Of a stretch of 39,011 nucleotides of DNA, positions 7,216-14,632 are shown in pieces. Positions within the stretch are counted from its first letter, which is position 1; each line of letters begins with the position of its first letter. This stretch comes from an uncultured Verrucomicrobia subdivision 3 bacterium. Lineage in GTDB: Bacteria; Verrucomicrobiota; Verrucomicrobiia; Limisphaerales; UBA11358. The notes under the pieces are model-generated. The model had not been told where the DNA came from, did not search any database, and saw nothing but the letters and a program-made list of their open reading frames with translations. Made by a program: the position numbers and the translations under genes. Location: positions 1-39,011 of the forward strand of contig CAISEZ010000109.1 of NCBI GenBank assembly GCA_903884535.1. The letters run 5' to 3'.

Positions 7216-8484
7216 TCAATCAACTTTCCGACGGTAATAAAACGGCTTCAAGGTGGGATACATGGTCTGCATGTCCGCCAACCGGACAATCATCCACGGC
7301 TGGCGGTAATTGTCGCCGTATTTGGTGAAGCACAAATCGTCCGCCAGAAACACCGCGGAATGTTTGATTTCCTGTTTGTCATTCGCATACAGCACTAAGT
7401 CGCCATAAATGGAGGGAGCATCAATCGCGTAGAATTTTTTTTGAATGTATTCAACGGTGTATTGCGAATTGTTGTAACGGTTGTCCGGCTCGATGCTGGA
7501 GAAATTAAACGTGCTCCAATGGCAGTCCATCACGGGATCGCCGGGCTGCGAGGGCAAGGGATAAGTGTAAAGCCGGCTGCGCGCAAACGGTGGGAGAAAA
7601 TACATCAGGCTCACCGTGCCACCGTGAGGTAATCCCTTCAAGGCTTCCAGCATCGGACGAATATCGGTGAAGCGGACGTTATCCATCCCGCCCCAATAAG
7701 CGGCGATCTTGTCGATGTCGCTGTCGGGGCGGACGCAGAGGCGGACCAGCACCGCCGGCTGGAGGGAAAGCACTTTGGCCATCGTCGTGCGGCGCTCCGT
7801 AGTCGGTATTTTGCGCAGAAGCAAATTGTAATCTGTCAGCCGGACCGCATTGACGGCAGGATAAATGAGCTGTTTGAGCAAAACCACATCGTCAGGATTC
7901 AGCCGGTCGTCGGTGAAAATCGTCTGTATGCTGTCGTTCGGAAAAATAAAAGGATAGTCAATATACGTGCCCACGCCCAAGCCATACAAAGAACCGTAAA
8001 GCTTCTGGCGCGTTTCCGGTTTCAGCGAAAGAAGAAAGTTTTCGTCGGGCGTGAACACGAGGGTTGTTCCCACAATGGAAATGTGGCTTGTCGTCAACTG
8101 AGCCTCGACTTGTGCCTTCGTCAATCCATTCGCGGCGAGCAAGGTTTTCACTTGGGCCAGATTCATGCCCTTGAAATCCCAGGATTCCGGCGCGGGCTGG
8201 GAGACCTCCGCCGAAATGTATTCTGCCGGTCGCTCCAACTTGATGTTTTGCGTCAGCAATTCTCCCCACGGCCCCTGGTGCGTGAACATGTTTTTATCCT
8301 GCGCATCAGGGTCGGGAATATCATGGTTGGCAAATGAAAAAATCTTTGGCTTCGCATTGAGCACTTTGCTCGAAATGAGCGCTGTGCCGGCCATGAGAAA
8401 CAGGCTGAAAACGATTAAGCCGGCCAAGCTGAACCGGAAGGAATTCACCGGGTCGGTTTCATTGTTCTTTTTCAATTTTGCCAT
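7216..8484 (-). CDS. Membrane-anchored protein of unknown function with an NlpC/P60-like C-terminal region
   Basis: 422 residues from ATG 8484, which is preferred over an upstream TTG at 8535. One N-terminal helix (FSLAGLIVFSLFLMAGTAL) anchors or exports it. The middle ~250 residues are not recognised; they include a helical segment NLAQVKTLLAANGLTKAQVEAQL. The last ~110 residues look like a papain-like NlpC/P60 fold: Cys321 in MDCHWSTFNF, then after about 45 residues YGDLVLYANDKQ, then His375 in KHSAVFLADD. The Cys-GDLVxY-His order and spacing match cell-wall amidases of that family, although the usual DCSG is DCHW here. If active, it would cleave or transfer on peptide or amide bonds in the periplasm. 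It lies divergent to prsR and downstream of no obvious partner. Enzyme activity is an inference. Confidence 0.55.
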   Translation of the reverse strand: MAKLKKNNETDPVNSFRFSLAGLIVFSLFLMAGTALISSKVLNAKPKIFSFANHDIPDPDAQDKNMFTHQGPWGELLTQNIKLERPAEYISAEVSQPAPESWDFKGMNLAQVKTLLAANGLTKAQVEAQLTTSHISIVGTTLVFTPDENFLLSLKPETRQKLYGSLYGLGVGTYIDYPFIFPNDSIQTIFTDDRLNPDDVVLLKQLIYPAVNAVRLTDYNLLLRKIPTTERRTTMAKVLSLQPAVLVRLCVRPDSDIDKIAAYWGGMDNVRFTDIRPMLEALKGLPHGGTVSLMYFLPPFARSRLYTYPLPSQPGDPVMDCHWSTFNFSSIEPDNRYNNSQYTVEYIQKKFYAIDAPSIYGDLVLYANDKQEIKHSAVFLADDLCFTKYGDNYRQPWMIVRLADMQTMYPTLKPFYYRRKVD

Positions 8485-8662
8485 AAACTTCAGGAAAACG
8501 GGCGTCCAGCCTATCGTTCGAATGGAATTCAGCAAGATGTAATCCGATTAAAAACAAAATCCAAACTTGTCCCCGCTATAATTCATTTGATTCGCGGACT
8601 TTTGCGAATTTTATTGCCTGCCAAAGCCGATGCTTTACGGTAGTTTTGCCGGTGAAAAGCCA

Positions 8663-10015
8663 ATGAAGCCAAAATTGTTGATTGTTGACGACGACGAGGA
8701 AATCCGCACGCAGATGAAATGGGCGCTGGCGGCGGATTACGACGTGTCGCTCGCCGAGGATCGGCCCAGCGCGATTGAGGCTTTTCGTGCCGCGCAGCCG
8801 TCCGTGGTATTGCTCGATCTTGGCCTGCCGCCGCATCCCGGCAATCCGGAAGAAGGCCTCGCCACCTTGTCGGCGCTGCTCACACTCGACCGGTTGGTCA
8901 AGGTCATCATCATCAGCGGCCAGGGCGAAAAGCATAATGCACTGCGCGCCATCGGCGCCAGCGCCTACGACTTTTTCACCAAGCCGGTGGAGATGGACGA
9001 ACTGAAATTTCTGCTCAAGCGCTGCTTTCAAGTCGTGCAGTTGGAAAAGGAATACGCCGAGATGCAGCAGTTGGTGCACACCGATTCGTTCGAGGGCATG
9101 CTCGGCACGAGCGCGCCGATGCGCCCGATTTTTGAATCCATCCGCAAAGTCGCCACGACCGACGCGCCGGTTTTGATCCTCGGCGAAAGCGGCACCGGCA
9201 AGGAAATGGCCGCGCGCGCCATCCACCAAAAAAGCGACCGCAAAAACGGCCCGTTCATCGCCATCAATTGCAGCGCCATTCCGGAAACGCTTTTGGAATC
9301 AGAATTGTTCGGCCACGAAAAAGGCGCGTTTACCGGCGCGCACATGCAGCGCAAAGGCCGCATCGAATCGGCCAACGACGGCACGCTGTTTCTGGATGAA
9401 ATCGGCGAGATTCCGCTGCCGTTGCAGGTGAAGCTGCTCCGGTTTTTGCAGGAGCAGACCATTGAGCGCGTCGGTGGCCGGCAGGAAATCCAGATCAACG
9501 CCCGCGTCGTCGCGGCCACGAATGCGGACATCAAAAAGAACATGGCGGCGGGCACATTCCGCGAAGATTTGTTTTACCGGCTGGCGGTGGTGTCACTCAC
9601 ATTGCCGCCGTTGCGCGAACGTGAAAATGACATCCGCTTGCTCGCGCAATTTTTCCTGAACCGGTTCGCCGCGTCGGTAAACAAAACGAATCTGGCCTTT
9701 GATCCCGACGCGATCCGTGCGCTGAACCGGCATCCGTGGCCGGGCAATGTCCGCGAGCTGGAGAACTGCATCCGCCGTGCGGTCATCATGGCCGACGGCC
9801 GGCGCGTCACGGCGAAAGATTTGGAACTGGAACCATCGACCGTGGGGGCCAATGTGGTCACGCTCAAAGATGCGCGGGAAGCGGTGGAGCGGCAGATGGT
9901 GCAGCAGGCGTTGCGCAAGCACGGCGGCAAGATCGCGCCCGCCGCCGTCGAGCTGGGCTTGAGCCGCCCGACGCTTTACGAATTGATGGACAAGCTCGGC
10001 ATCAGCCGGGCTTAA
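8663..10015 (+). CDS. prsR: PEP-CTERM-box sigma-54-dependent response regulator PrsR
   Basis: 450 residues from ATG 8663 (a frame extension to 8630 has no support). The receiver domain has D9/D10/D11 and phosphoacceptor Asp52 (VVLLDLGLPP) and the conserved Lys in FFTKPVEM. The AAA+ domain has Walker A GESGTGKE, the sigma-54 contact loop as ELFGHEKGAFTGA, and Walker B LFLDEIGEI. A Fis-type helix-turn-helix ends the protein (VELGLSRPTLYELMDKLGI). The LGLPPHPG receiver segment and overall layout are those of PrsR, partner of PrsK. It would activate RNA polymerase with sigma-54 at exopolysaccharide or PEP-CTERM promoters. The gene stands apart from prsK, and its stop overlaps that of the convergent Wza-like gene. 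A TATAAT sequence at 8577-8582 may be part of its promoter. Confidence 0.92.
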   Translation: MKPKLLIVDDDEEIRTQMKWALAADYDVSLAEDRPSAIEAFRAAQPSVVLLDLGLPPHPGNPEEGLATLSALLTLDRLVKVIIISGQGEKHNALRAIGASAYDFFTKPVEMDELKFLLKRCFQVVQLEKEYAEMQQLVHTDSFEGMLGTSAPMRPIFESIRKVATTDAPVLILGESGTGKEMAARAIHQKSDRKNGPFIAINCSAIPETLLESELFGHEKGAFTGAHMQRKGRIESANDGTLFLDEIGEIPLPLQVKLLRFLQEQTIERVGGRQEIQINARVVAATNADIKKNMAAGTFREDLFYRLAVVSLTLPPLRERENDIRLLAQFFLNRFAASVNKTNLAFDPDAIRALNRHPWPGNVRELENCIRRAVIMADGRRVTAKDLELEPSTVGANVVTLKDAREAVERQMVQQALRKHGGKIAPAAVELGLSRPTLYELMDKLGISRA

Positions 10016-10656
10016 AATACCGCGAAGCGTTCCGGCACATACACGATGTCGCCCGGCTTGAGATAAAACGGCTTGGTCTCGGTCCCCTGCAAAATGGCCT
10101 TCAGGTTCAGCGTATAATTTTCCATCACGCCACTGTTGTTGCGGCTGACTTTCACCGCTTTCAAATTGGCCGTGGCGTAATCCGGGCCGCCTGCTTCCAT
10201 GACCGCCTCCAGCGCGGAGATCGGATGGTCTGAAAGAATTTTGCCGGGATGGATGACGGCGCCCGTCACAAACACGGGAAAAACGGAAGACTGCAGGACC
10301 ACGGTGATTTGTTTAGTGGTGATCTGCGACGCGTAGAGCTTCACCAGTTTTTGCTGCAACTCGTCCGGGGTCAAACCGGCGGCATCCACTTCGCCGACCA
10401 GTTGCAAAGTGATTTTGCCGTCGCGGCGAATCTGCTGGGTCGTGTCCAAGGTGGCGGAACCCGGGAATGTGATTTTCAACGTGTCGCCTTCGCGCAAGGA
10501 AACAACTTCCGTGTGCGTTTTTTCCGGCGCGGCTTGCACGGCGGCTTGCGGCATTTGTGCCGTGGTGCAGCCGGCGAACGCGAGCAGAGCCACGAGCGCC
10601 AAGCCGGACAGTTTCAGCAACGCGCCGACTGAATTTAGATTCATTTTTTTATTCAT
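10012..10656 (-). CDS. Wza-like polysaccharide export lipoprotein
   Basis: 214 residues from ATG 10656. An N-terminal lipoprotein signal ends in AFAGC (Cys30), so the mature protein is lipid-anchored, probably in the outer membrane. Residues ~50-135 form the Poly_export (PES) domain, with LREGDTLKITFPG, DGKITLQLVGEVDAAGLT and the repeated KQITVVLQ strand. An SLBB-like beta-grasp domain follows (VFVTGAVIHPGKI to the end), closing with the typical LKPGDIVYVPE. By family knowledge such proteins form the outer-membrane channel for exopolysaccharide. It is convergent with prsR, stops overlapping by 4 bp. A second Wza-like gene lies at 25464-26066 within the main export operon; this one is a single gene with no Wzz partner beside it. 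Confidence 0.88.
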   Translation of the reverse strand: MNKKMNLNSVGALLKLSGLALVALLAFAGCTTAQMPQAAVQAAPEKTHTEVVSLREGDTLKITFPGSATLDTTQQIRRDGKITLQLVGEVDAAGLTPDELQQKLVKLYASQITTKQITVVLQSSVFPVFVTGAVIHPGKILSDHPISALEAVMEAGGPDYATANLKAVKVSRNNSGVMENYTLNLKAILQGTETKPFYLKPGDIVYVPERFAVF

Positions 10657-10745
10657 AGGAAATCCACTTTCTCTTGCGGCCAATCATAACCACAAACCGG
10701 CGCGGAGCAAAAGAGGTTTTGCACGCCGGTTGGGCTGCGGAAAAA

Positions 10746-10966
10746 TTATTCACCGCCATTTGATTTTTCCACCGGCTTGCCGGAGGGCAGCCGCAGTGGC
10801 GCGCACGCCGAGTCGCACAGGCCGATGAAAGTTTCCTCTGCGAGATTCAGGCGTTTGCCGCGCCAGTGAAGAATGCCCCAGCGCCGTTGCAGTTTGCGGC
10901 GGCCCAGCGGCAGCGCGACCAGCGAGCCCTCCTCGATTTCGCGCCGCGCCACCCATGGCGCAAGCG
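10746..10966 (-). pseudogene. Remnant of a LysR-family regulator (C-terminal ~70 residues only)
   Basis: The minus-strand frame reads ALAPWVARREIEEGSLVALPL, a typical end of a LysR substrate-binding domain, and continues to a normal-looking stop at 10746. Everything upstream (the helix-turn-helix and most of the ligand domain, more than 200 residues) is missing. Homology stops at about 10962-10970, exactly where the mobA remnant begins in the opposite direction. No start codon or promoter of its own is evident. It is judged non-functional. Confidence 0.7.
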
Positions 10967-11359
10967 CGCGGACCGCTGGGCGGGATCTTGGCGGCACTCG
11001 AACAAATCCAGACGACGCATTTGCTCGCGCTGGCGGTGGATTTGCCGCAGATGAATTCAGATTACCTGCGTGGTTTGTGGCAGCTGAGGCAGCCCGGTTT
11101 GGGCGTGGTGCCGGAGTCGGCCGGTTTTTTTGAGCCGTTGTGCGCGGTTTATCCGGTTGAAGCCATGACGCCCGCCGCCGCGGAAATTCAGGCGGGCCGG
11201 TTCGCGCTGCAAAATTTTATCCGCGGGTTGCTGGCGATGAATTTGATGCGGGCCAAGAAAGTCACCACGCCGGATTTGTTTTTGAATGTGAACACGCCGG
11301 CGGAATTGAAGCCGTGCTTTCCGGGAAAATGGTGCCAGCGAGTGGAATCGAACCACTGA
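10955..11359 (+). pseudogene. mobA: 5'-truncated MobA-like molybdenum cofactor guanylyltransferase
   Basis: The frame reads GPLGGILAALEQIQTTHLL, ALAVDLPQM, VVPESAGFFEPLCAVYP and FLNVNTPAEL. These are the middle and end of MobA, which transfers GMP to molybdopterin. The N-terminal ~70 residues with the nucleotide-binding loop (AGG.S.RMG.DKA) are absent, so the protein cannot bind GTP normally. At the 3' end the frame runs on into the tRNA gene on the other strand before stopping. The 5' edge abuts the lysR remnant. No other molybdenum cofactor gene is in the window. Confidence 0.75.
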
Positions 11360-11406
11360 CCTCGGGCTTATGAGTCCCACGCTCTAACCAACTGAGCTAC
11401 GCTGGC
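11330..11406 (-). tRNA. tRNA with anticodon CAT (probably elongator tRNA-Met)
   Basis: The cloverleaf can be drawn: acceptor GCCAGCG/CGCTGGC, D stem GCTC/GAGC, anticodon CAT in loop CTCATAA, T arm with GTGGTTCGATTCCAC, and an encoded CCA end (11332-11330). The G1-C72 pair argues against the initiator tRNA. The anticodon stem has a closing A31-G39 mismatch and a T27-G43 wobble. A lysidine-modified tRNA-Ile2 is the alternative. Confidence 0.9.
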
Positions 11407-11476
11407 AACCAAACGGCTAATCATTTTGCGGACATTTTGCCTTCTGTCAAACCGGGAATTGCGCCAGTCTGCCAGG

Positions 11477-12028
11477 GTGACCAAACTTCCGCGTTCATTC
11501 TATAACCGCGATACGGCCCTTGTCGCGCAGGAACTGCTGGGGAAATGGCTCGTTCGCGACGCCGACGGCCTCAAGCGCATCGGTAAAATTGTCGAGGTGG
11601 AGGCGTATCTCGGCGAGCACGATCTGGCTGCGCATTCTGCAAAAGGTCTGACCGAACGCACCAAAACCATGTTCGGCCCGCCCGGTCACGCGTATGTTTA
11701 TTTAATCTACGGTGTGCATCATTGCATGAATGTCGTGACCGAAGGCGAAGGCCATGCGTCCGCTGTTTTGCTGCGTGCCATCGAACCGGTGCAAAATCTG
11801 GCGGGCCGCACTTGCGGCCCCGGCCTGTTGTGCCGCGCTATGAAAATTGACCGCCGCTTGAACGCGCACGATTTGTTGAGCGACGTTTTTTTCATCGTCG
11901 AGCCGGACGTGGCGGAGAAATTTTCCATCGTCAAACGCCCGCGCATCGGCGTGGACTACGCGGGCCACTGGGCGAAACGGCGGCTGCGATTTTACATCAA
12001 GGATAACCCGTTTGTCTCGCGGCCTTAA
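11477..12028 (+). CDS. DNA-3-methyladenine glycosylase (AAG/MPG family)
   Basis: 183 residues from GTG 11477; an upstream TTG at 11426 would add residues with no family match. The protein starts [20 protein letters not shown] and continues with [16 protein letters not shown] (active-site Glu region), [22 protein letters not shown] (damaged-base pocket and DNA-intercalating Tyr region), [12 protein letters not shown] and [10 protein letters not shown]. These are the hallmarks of the single-domain AAG family, which flips out and excises alkylated purines in base excision repair. Length is normal. It lies downstream of the tRNA region and is convergent with clpP, their stops overlapping by 4 bp. 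Confidence 0.93.
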   Translation: MTKLPRSFYNRDTALVAQELLGKWLVRDADGLKRIGKIVEVEAYLGEHDLAAHSAKGLTERTKTMFGPPGHAYVYLIYGVHHCMNVVTEGEGHASAVLLRAIEPVQNLAGRTCGPGLLCRAMKIDRRLNAHDLLSDVFFIVEPDVAEKFSIVKRPRIGVDYAGHWAKRRLRFYIKDNPFVSRP

Positions 12029-12639
12029 ACTTTTTCCGGGCTCGGAACTTCCCGGCGCGACTGCACGACCAAATCCACCAGCCCATATTTCTTCGCTTCT
12101 TCGGCGCTCATGAAATTATCGCGGTCGCAATCCTTCTCCACCTGCTCAATCGTCTGGCCGGAGTGTTTGGAGAGGATTCCGTTCAGCGTGTTTTTCAGCT
12201 TGAGCATATGCTTCACGCGGATTTCCACGTCGCTGGCCTGGCCTTCCGCGCCGCCCAGCACCTGATGGATCATGATATTGGAATTCGGCAGCGCGAACCG
12301 CTTGCCCTTGGTGCCGGCGCACAGCAGCACCGCGCCCATGCTCGCCGCCTGGCCGATGCAGTAGGTGTTCACGTCGCACGTCATGTATTGCATCGTGTCG
12401 TAAATCGCCAGCCCCGCCGACACGCTGCCGCCCGGCGAATTGATGTAAAAATGGATGTCCTTCTTCGGATCGGCCATCTGCAAAAACAGTAACTGCGCGA
12501 CGATGACGTTGGCTACGTTGTCATCCACCGGCGTGCCGAGAAAAATGATGCGGTCCACCAGCAGCCGCGAGTAAATGTCCCAGCTGCGCTCACCGCGCGC
12601 CGTCTGTTCAACCACGATGGGAACGAGAAAATTATTCAT
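12025..12639 (-). CDS. clpP: ATP-dependent Clp protease proteolytic subunit ClpP
   Basis: 204 residues, normal length for ClpP. The catalytic triad is visible as Ser100 (GQAASMGA), His125 (IMIHQ) and an Asp in [12 protein letters not shown]; the handle region [12 protein letters not shown] and the end [10 protein letters not shown] also fit. ClpP forms a 14-mer barrel that degrades proteins unfolded by ClpX or ClpA. No clpX or tig gene is adjacent, which is the usual arrangement in many bacteria. It sits at the end of a minus-strand run of genes, separated from the NUDIX gene by an inverted repeat (12690-12788). Confidence 0.96.
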   Translation of the reverse strand: MNNFLVPIVVEQTARGERSWDIYSRLLVDRIIFLGTPVDDNVANVIVAQLLFLQMADPKKDIHFYINSPGGSVSAGLAIYDTMQYMTCDVNTYCIGQAASMGAVLLCAGTKGKRFALPNSNIMIHQVLGGAEGQASDVEIRVKHMLKLKNTLNGILSKHSGQTIEQVEKDCDRDNFMSAEEAKKYGLVDLVVQSRREVPSPEKV

Positions 12640-12689
12640 GCGAAATAACTATCGCATTTTCGCCGCAAGTAAAGGCGGGAAGTTTTTTT

Positions 12690-12788
12690 GCCACAGATTG
12701 ACCCAAATGAAACACAGATAAAAACATTCCGCGAAACCATGCAGCGATGTGTCTTAAAATCTGTGTTTCATCTGTGTGCACCTGTGGC
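12690..12788. repeat. CACAGAT-type inverted repeat, copy 1
   Basis: The left arm (12690-12719) and right arm (12759-12788) are 30 nt each and complementary at 25 of 30 positions. Both begin with GCCACAG at the outer end and carry ATGAAACACAGAT inside. The arms are built from a short word close to CACAGATNNA. The right arm overlaps the last codons and stop of the NUDIX gene. The element lies between two minus-strand genes and could fold into a long RNA hairpin. A relative is at 14543-14632. Confidence 0.85.
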
Positions 12789-13280
12789 CAGAAACATTTT
12801 CCAGATCAGCACGAATGCGCTCGCGAAATCCTGCGGCTTCTCAGTCACCCACTTCGTCACCGCATCCGGCGCGAACCACGCGCCCGTCTCGATTTCATCG
12901 GGATGCAGCACGAACGGCCCTTCGTTTGTGCAGCGGTAAATCCAGCAGAATTCCCAGCCGGTGTCGTTGCTTGGGTTGATTTTAAAAAGCCGCTCCGGCG
13001 TCTGCGTAAGGAGTAAACCGATTTCTTCGCGCACCTCGCGCACCGCGCACGCGTCGTAATCCTCGCCCGTGTCCAGATGGCCGGAAGCCGACGAATCCCA
13101 TTTGCCGGCGGCGATGTCCTTTTTCGTCGAGCGCTTCTGGAGAAAAATCTCGCCGCGCGCATTGAACACCAGCACATGCACCGCGCGGTGCTTCAACCCC
13201 AGCCGATGCACCTCGCGCCGCGTGTTTTGCCCGATCACCTCGTCGTGCTCGTTCACGATATCAAAAATTTCTTCGCTCAT
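12768..13280 (-). CDS. NUDIX hydrolase
   Basis: 170 residues. It starts MSEEIFDIVNEHDEVIG and contains the full Nudix box, GHLDTGEDYDACAVREVREE followed by IGL, preceded by FLQKRSTKKDIAAGKWD. This form (an Idi-like N terminus with RREVHRLGLKHRAVHVLV) matches the YfcD-type NUDIX subfamily, whose substrate is not well defined; a nucleoside-diphosphate derivative is expected. The last residues (ATGAHR) and the stop codon are encoded by the right arm of a dispersed inverted repeat, so the native end of the gene may have been replaced. It follows the phosphatase gene by 15 bp on the same strand. Confidence 0.9.
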   Translation of the reverse strand: MSEEIFDIVNEHDEVIGQNTRREVHRLGLKHRAVHVLVFNARGEIFLQKRSTKKDIAAGKWDSSASGHLDTGEDYDACAVREVREEIGLLLTQTPERLFKINPSNDTGWEFCWIYRCTNEGPFVLHPDEIETGAWFAPDAVTKWVTEKPQDFASAFVLIWKMFLATGAHR

Positions 13281-13295
13281 AAATTGAATCTAAAT

Positions 13296-13640
13296 TTATT
13301 CGGTCGCGGGAAAATGTTCCCGCATTTTTTCTCGTAAAATATGAACCAAATTTGGATCCATGAATTCGTAATCATCCGTAATGAAAAAGCAGGCGCATGG
13401 TTTGCCCGCAAATTCTTCCGGGAATTTCTGCCGCAATCGCTCTTTGTGCCGTTTTTCCATCACCACGATGATATCGGCCCAGCCAAGTTGTCCGGCGGTC
13501 ACCTTGATTCGTGCATTTTCTTCGGTTCCCGCTGAACGAACATGCCACGTCGGTTCACTCTTAAAAACAGTTTCGGCCGTCAGGCTGCGCCGCCGATTTC
13601 GGCTGCAAACGAAAAGGATTTTTGTGCGCGCCGATTTCAA
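13296..13640 (-). CDS. Small low-molecular-weight-type protein tyrosine phosphatase
   Basis: 114 residues from TTG 13640, which overlaps the ksgA stop as TTGA. The start TKILFVCSRNRRRSLTAE holds the phosphatase loop C-x5-R-S (Cys12, Arg18, Ser19). RSAGTEENARIKVT, GWADIIVVMEKRHKERL and DDYEFMDPNLV (general-acid Asp) follow. This is the short, ~110-residue relative of low-molecular-weight phosphatases. Such enzymes can reverse BY-kinase tyrosine phosphorylation in exopolysaccharide systems, but this one sits among housekeeping genes, so a link to the Wzc-like kinase at 23245-25431 is only a possibility. Longer N-terminal extensions of this frame are antisense or overlapping sequence within ksgA. 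Confidence 0.85.
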   Translation of the reverse strand: MKSARTKILFVCSRNRRRSLTAETVFKSEPTWHVRSAGTEENARIKVTAGQLGWADIIVVMEKRHKERLRQKFPEEFAGKPCACFFITDDYEFMDPNLVHILREKMREHFPATE

Positions 13641-14530
13641 GCCGCCAAGAGTTTGGTCAGATTTACAAACTGTTGCAGACTCAATTTCTCCGCGCGTTCC
13701 ATTGGCGAGATGTTTAATTCGGCAAATGCGGCTGCCAGTTTGTCCCCCGCCCAATCCTGCTTGAGCAATTTCATCATCATTTTGCGCCGCTGCGAGAAGC
13801 CGCGCTTCACGATTTTCACAAACGTGGCGTGGAGATTTTCCGGCAGCAGCGGCGTTTCGCGGCGCAGCAGGCAGACGCACGCCGAATCCACCTCCGGCGC
13901 GGGGAAAAAACAGTCCGCCGGAATCTTAAAGCTGCCGCGCGGCTCGTAGTTGAGCTGGACGAGCAGCGTCAGCACGCCGTAATCGTCGTCGTCCGCCTGC
14001 GCCATCAGCCGCTGCGCGACTTCAAGCTGCAGCGTCGTGACCATCCGCGCCGGGCCTTTGGGCGAAAGCGCCAGCTCCACCAGGATCGGCGAGGCGACAG
14101 AATACGGCAGGTTCGCCACCAGCTTCCAATCGCTCCAGTCGCGCGGCTCGCGCTTGATGAACTTCAGGGCGTCGTCATGGAGCAGATGAAACGCGGCGCG
14201 TTCATTCGCCACGGCAGCTTGATCCTGATTTTGCAGCGCGCCGGTCAGCAGTTCGGCGTTCCGTTCCTCGGTTCCGAAGCGTTCGCATAAAAAATCCACC
14301 AGTCGCACGTCCATTTCGATGGCCAGCACCTCGCCCGCTTTTTCCAAAAGCAATTCCGTCAGCGGTCCCAGCCCCGGCCCGATTTCGAGAATTTTATCAG
14401 TCGGCTTGATTTCCGCCGCGTCCGCGATGCGGCGAAGCTGGTTGCCATCGTGCAAAAAATTCTGGCCGAGGGAGCGCGTGAGTTGGATGTCGCGTTTCGC
14501 CAGCAGGGAACGCATTTCGGTGAGTGTCAT
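13637..14530 (-). CDS. ksgA: 16S rRNA (adenine1518/1519-N6) dimethyltransferase
   Basis: 297 residues from ATG 14530 (a GTG at 14557 lies inside a repeat and is less likely). Dimethylates two adjacent adenines in the 3' hairpin of 16S rRNA during small-subunit assembly. Motifs seen are RSLGQNFLHDGNQL, the SAM-binding LEIGPGLGPLT, acidic IEMD, and the catalytic NLPYSVASPIL. The C-terminal helical domain ends with REGFSQRRK-like VKRGFSQRRKMM. Length is normal. It begins just downstream of a CACAGAT-type repeat and is coupled to the phosphatase gene through a TTGA overlap. Confidence 0.96.
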   Translation of the reverse strand: MTLTEMRSLLAKRDIQLTRSLGQNFLHDGNQLRRIADAAEIKPTDKILEIGPGLGPLTELLLEKAGEVLAIEMDVRLVDFLCERFGTEERNAELLTGALQNQDQAAVANERAAFHLLHDDALKFIKREPRDWSDWKLVANLPYSVASPILVELALSPKGPARMVTTLQLEVAQRLMAQADDDDYGVLTLLVQLNYEPRGSFKIPADCFFPAPEVDSACVCLLRRETPLLPENLHATFVKIVKRGFSQRRKMMMKLLKQDWAGDKLAAAFAELNISPMERAEKLSLQQFVNLTKLLAA

Positions 14531-14542
14531 GGGAAAAAATGA

Positions 14543-14632
14543 GCCACAGATGGGCACAGATAAACACAGATGGAAATGGATCGCGTTGGTGTCATTGGAT
14601 TATATCCGGGTGTATCTGTGTTAATTTGTGGC
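14543..14632. repeat. CACAGAT-type inverted repeat, copy 2
   Basis: The left arm (14543-14571) has three CACAGAT words; the right arm (14614-14632) has two in the opposite orientation and ends in GTGGC. The outer GCCACA and inner AACACAGAT ends pair, and the left arm carries one extra ~10-nt unit. The right arm supplies the last residues (ATN) and the stop of the aminotransferase gene, just as copy 1 does for the NUDIX gene. Confidence 0.82.

Noticed and set aside
10955-11359. mobA frame as an intact small protein
   Set aside because: The nucleotide-binding N-terminus is missing and the end is read from inside a tRNA gene.
13641-13880. N-terminal extension of the tyrosine phosphatase
   Set aside because: It lies inside ksgA in another frame and has no family match; the TTGA overlap start gives the normal ~110-residue protein.
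12690-14632. CACAGAT repeats as a possible CRISPR array
   Set aside because: Words are inverted and degenerate, with no regular spacers and no cas genes.
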